From Microbacteriaceae bacterium (GTDB taxonomy: Bacteria; Actinomycetota; Actinomycetes; Actinomycetales; Microbacteriaceae), in contig JAODAU010000401.1 of assembly GCA_025463615.1 (NCBI GenBank), positions 1-8,680 of the forward strand: 8,680 nucleotides of DNA, written 5' to 3'. Positions 6,927 to 8,680 of the stretch are shown here, in pieces. The notes beneath the pieces were generated by a model that was given only the letters and a program-made list of their open reading frames with translations, did no database searches and was not told where the DNA came from. The position numbers and the translations under genes were made by a program. Each line of letters opens with the position of its first letter. The first letter of the stretch is position 1.

Positions 6927-8467
6927 CCAGCCCCACCCGCACCATCCTGCTCTGGTGCCCGGACTGGCCGGTCGTGGCGGCGTCGCGCTCCCACGGCATC
7001 GACGCGGATGCCCGGCTCGCCCTCATCGACACGGGCGAGGTCTTCGCGTGCTCCGCCGCCGCCCGCCGCGAGGGGGTGCGGCGCGGCCAGCGCGTGCGCG
7101 ACGCCCAGGCGCGCTGCCCCGACCTGGTGGTGCTGCCCTACGAGCCGGAGCTCGACCTGCGGCTCTTCACCCCGGTGGTGGAGGCCATCGAGGAGACGAT
7201 GCCCGGCGTGCAGGTGCTGCGGCCCGGCACCTGCGCCGTGCGCGCCCGCGGCCCGGCCAGGTACTACGGCGGCGAGGAGGAGGCGGCGCTCTGGCTGCTC
7301 GACGCGATGGACGGCCTCGGGGTGCCCGGGGCGAGGGTCGGCATCGCCGACGGCCCGTTCACCGCGGAGCACGCGGCCCGTGCGCCCGGCGGCGGCCGCA
7401 TCCGCATCGTGCCCGAGGGCGACTCGGCGGAGTTCCTCGCGCCCATGCCGGTGGGGCTGCTCGGCGACACCGCGCTGGCCGGCCTGCTCAGGAGGCTCGG
7501 CATCCGCACCCTGGGCCAGTTCGCCGAGCTGCAGGCCGCGGATGTCGCGGCCCGATTCGGCGAGCCCGGCGCGCACCTGCACGCCCTCGCCGCAGGCCTC
7601 GACTCCCGGCCCGTCGTGCCGCGCATCGTGCCGGAGGAGCTCGACCGCATCGTGGCCTTCGAGCCGCCGCTCGACCGCGTGGAGCAGGTGGCCTTCGGGT
7701 TCCGCGCCGCGGCCGACACGTTCATCGCCGACCTGCTCAGCGCGCACCTGGTCTGCACGGCGATCCGGGTGGAGATCGACTCGGAGGGCGGCGAGCTCTC
7801 GGAGCGCAGCTGGCTGCACCCGCGCTCCTTCACCGCGGCCGACGTGGTCGACCGCATCCGCTGGCAGCTCCAGGGCGGTAGCGCCGGTGACTCGGGGCTC
7901 GGATCGGCCGTCACGCAGGTGCGCGTCGTGCCCGAGGCGGTCGACGCGATCTCCCACCACGAGGAGGGGCTCTGGGGCACCGGCCTCGACGAGCGCGTGC
8001 ACCACGGGCTCTCCCGCGTGCAGAGCATGCTCGGACACGGCGGCGTGCTCACCTCCGTCGTGGGCGGGGGCCGCATGGTGCTCGAGCGTCGCGCCCTCAT
8101 CGCCTGGGGCGACCGCCCCGAGCCCACCCGTTCCCCCGCGCAGCCCTGGCCGGGCGCCCTGCCGCCGCCCACGCCCAGCACCGTGTTCGAGGCGCCCAGC
8201 CCCGCGCTGGTGCTCGACTCCGTAGGCACGCCGGTCGACGTGGATGCCCGCGGCATGCTCACCGCCGCCCCTGCCGGCTTCTCCGCCGACGGCGCCACCA
8301 TCGTGCCGGTCACCGGCTGGGCCGGCCCGTGGCCGATCGCGGTGCGCTGGTGGGATGCCGCGGCGGCACGCGTGGCGAACCGCTTCCAGCTCGTCGACGA
8401 CCGCGGCACCGCCTGGCTCCTCGTGCTCGAGGACCACGGCTGGTGGATCGAAGCGCGGTACGACTGA
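6923..8467 (+). CDS. imuB: ImuB, catalytically inactive Y-family polymerase homologue
   Basis: A 514-residue mutasome hub protein that binds the DNA clamp and bridges ImuA' and DnaE2. The N-terminus ILLWCPDWPVVAAS (8-21) aligns with the Y-family 'hhDhDxFF' motif, but the metal-binding Asp positions appear to be W11/P13. The second acidic motif (S-x-D-E) is replaced near VLRPGTCAVRARG (98-110). Both point to loss of polymerase activity, as known for ImuB. Further family features are VGIADGPFTAEHAA (139-152), a helix-hairpin-helix-like stretch LLRRLGIRTLGQFAEL (188-203) and the little-finger region (about 243-340). EEGLWG (347-352) sits where mycobacterial ImuB carries its clamp-binding QLPLWG. 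The C-terminal part has a Pro-rich linker (about 400-425) and a GPWPIAVRWW...GWWIEARYD module typical of actinobacterial ImuB. The start overlaps the imuA' stop; the stop overlaps dnaE2. Confidence 0.95.
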   Translation: MTSPTRTILLWCPDWPVVAASRSHGIDADARLALIDTGEVFACSAAARREGVRRGQRVRDAQARCPDLVVLPYEPELDLRLFTPVVEAIEETMPGVQVLRPGTCAVRARGPARYYGGEEEAALWLLDAMDGLGVPGARVGIADGPFTAEHAARAPGGGRIRIVPEGDSAEFLAPMPVGLLGDTALAGLLRRLGIRTLGQFAELQAADVAARFGEPGAHLHALAAGLDSRPVVPRIVPEELDRIVAFEPPLDRVEQVAFGFRAAADTFIADLLSAHLVCTAIRVEIDSEGGELSERSWLHPRSFTAADVVDRIRWQLQGGSAGDSGLGSAVTQVRVVPEAVDAISHHEEGLWGTGLDERVHHGLSRVQSMLGHGGVLTSVVGGGRMVLERRALIAWGDRPEPTRSPAQPWPGALPPPTPSTVFEAPSPALVLDSVGTPVDVDARGMLTAAPAGFSADGATIVPVTGWAGPWPIAVRWWDAAAARVANRFQLVDDRGTAWLLVLEDHGWWIEARYD

Positions 8468-8680
8468 TGGGCTTTTCTAACCCACCGATCCCGTGGTCGG
8501 AGTACGAGCGCAAGCTCTCCGACGTGCGCCGGCCCGGCGGCGCGCCCGTCGGCGCCGACGGCGGCGACAGCCCCGGCTGGTCGCACAAGCGCGAGAAGTA
8601 CCGCCCGCCCCTCGACGAGGCCGCGCCGGTGCGCAGCACCGTGCCGTATGCCGAGCTGCACGCGCACAGCAGCTTCAGCT
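8467..8680 (+). CDS. dnaE2: Error-prone DNA polymerase III alpha subunit DnaE2, N-terminal fragment
   Basis: 71 codons of a gene that continues beyond the window. DnaE2 is the C-family polymerase that carries out mutagenic lesion bypass with ImuA' and ImuB. The N-terminus MGFSNPPIPWSEYERKLS is characteristic of actinobacterial DnaE2. A Gly-rich stretch (24-38), a basic segment SHKREKYRPP (39-48) and the start of the PHP domain, YAELHAHSSFS with H65-x-H67, follow. The leader before the PHP motif is of ordinary length for the family. The ATG overlaps the imuB stop by one base (TGATG), so translation is likely coupled; only a weak Shine-Dalgarno is seen. The first codons (GGC TTT TCT AAC) are unusually A/T-rich, which may keep the start unstructured. 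Only the first few percent of the gene is present, so intactness cannot be judged. Confidence 0.95.
   Translation, partial: MGFSNPPIPWSEYERKLSDVRRPGGAPVGADGGDSPGWSHKREKYRPPLDEAAPVRSTVPYAELHAHSSFS

Noticed and set aside
6923..8467. ImuB as an active Y-family DNA polymerase
   Set aside because: The acidic metal-binding residues of motif I and of the S-x-D-E motif appear to be absent.

Overview
The window comes from a high-GC actinobacterium, most likely a member of the Microbacteriaceae. The evidence is a strong G/C bias at third codon positions, the actinobacterial imuA'-imuB-dnaE2 mutasome order, leaderless-looking starts, and the frequent hexamer GGATGC/GCATCC that I associate with that family. 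The family assignment is inference. No RNA genes, insertion sequences, CRISPR arrays or phage genes are visible, and coding density is high.

Layout. (1) Positions 1-1058, minus strand: the N-terminal two thirds or so of a kumamolisin-like S53 (sedolisin) serine-carboxyl peptidase. The gene leaves the window before the catalytic Ser. (2) Positions 1059-1180: a divergent intergenic region with a tandem 13-bp repeat, an imperfect inverted repeat and a GC hairpin. (3) Positions 1181-3234, plus strand: an OmpR-type response regulator and its HAMP histidine kinase, coupled by a 4-nt GTGA overlap. (4) Positions 3367-6141, plus strand: a tightly overlapping trio of GT-C membrane glycosyltransferase, DPM1/Ppm-type GT2 polyprenyl-phosphate-sugar synthase and GtrA membrane protein. 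Together they look like a complete three-component transmembrane glycosylation system. The GT2 would charge a polyprenyl phosphate with a hexose in the cytoplasm, GtrA would help bring it across the membrane, and the GT-C enzyme would transfer the sugar outside. (5) Positions 6178-8680, plus strand: an SOS-regulated mutasome operon. A TTGACA -35 element and a GAATAT -10 element lie 17 bp apart, and the spacer is filled by a LexA box (TCGAAT-N4-GTTCGA). Transcription is predicted to begin exactly at the imuA' ATG. imuA', imuB and the start of dnaE2 follow with overlapping stop/start codons.

Working together: the kinase/regulator pair sits between the protease and the envelope-glycosylation genes, and similar 14-bp inverted repeats flank the pair. 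This makes a regulatory link possible but unproven. The mutasome operon is independent and should be induced by DNA damage, giving DnaE2-dependent error-prone lesion bypass with ImuB as the clamp-binding hub.
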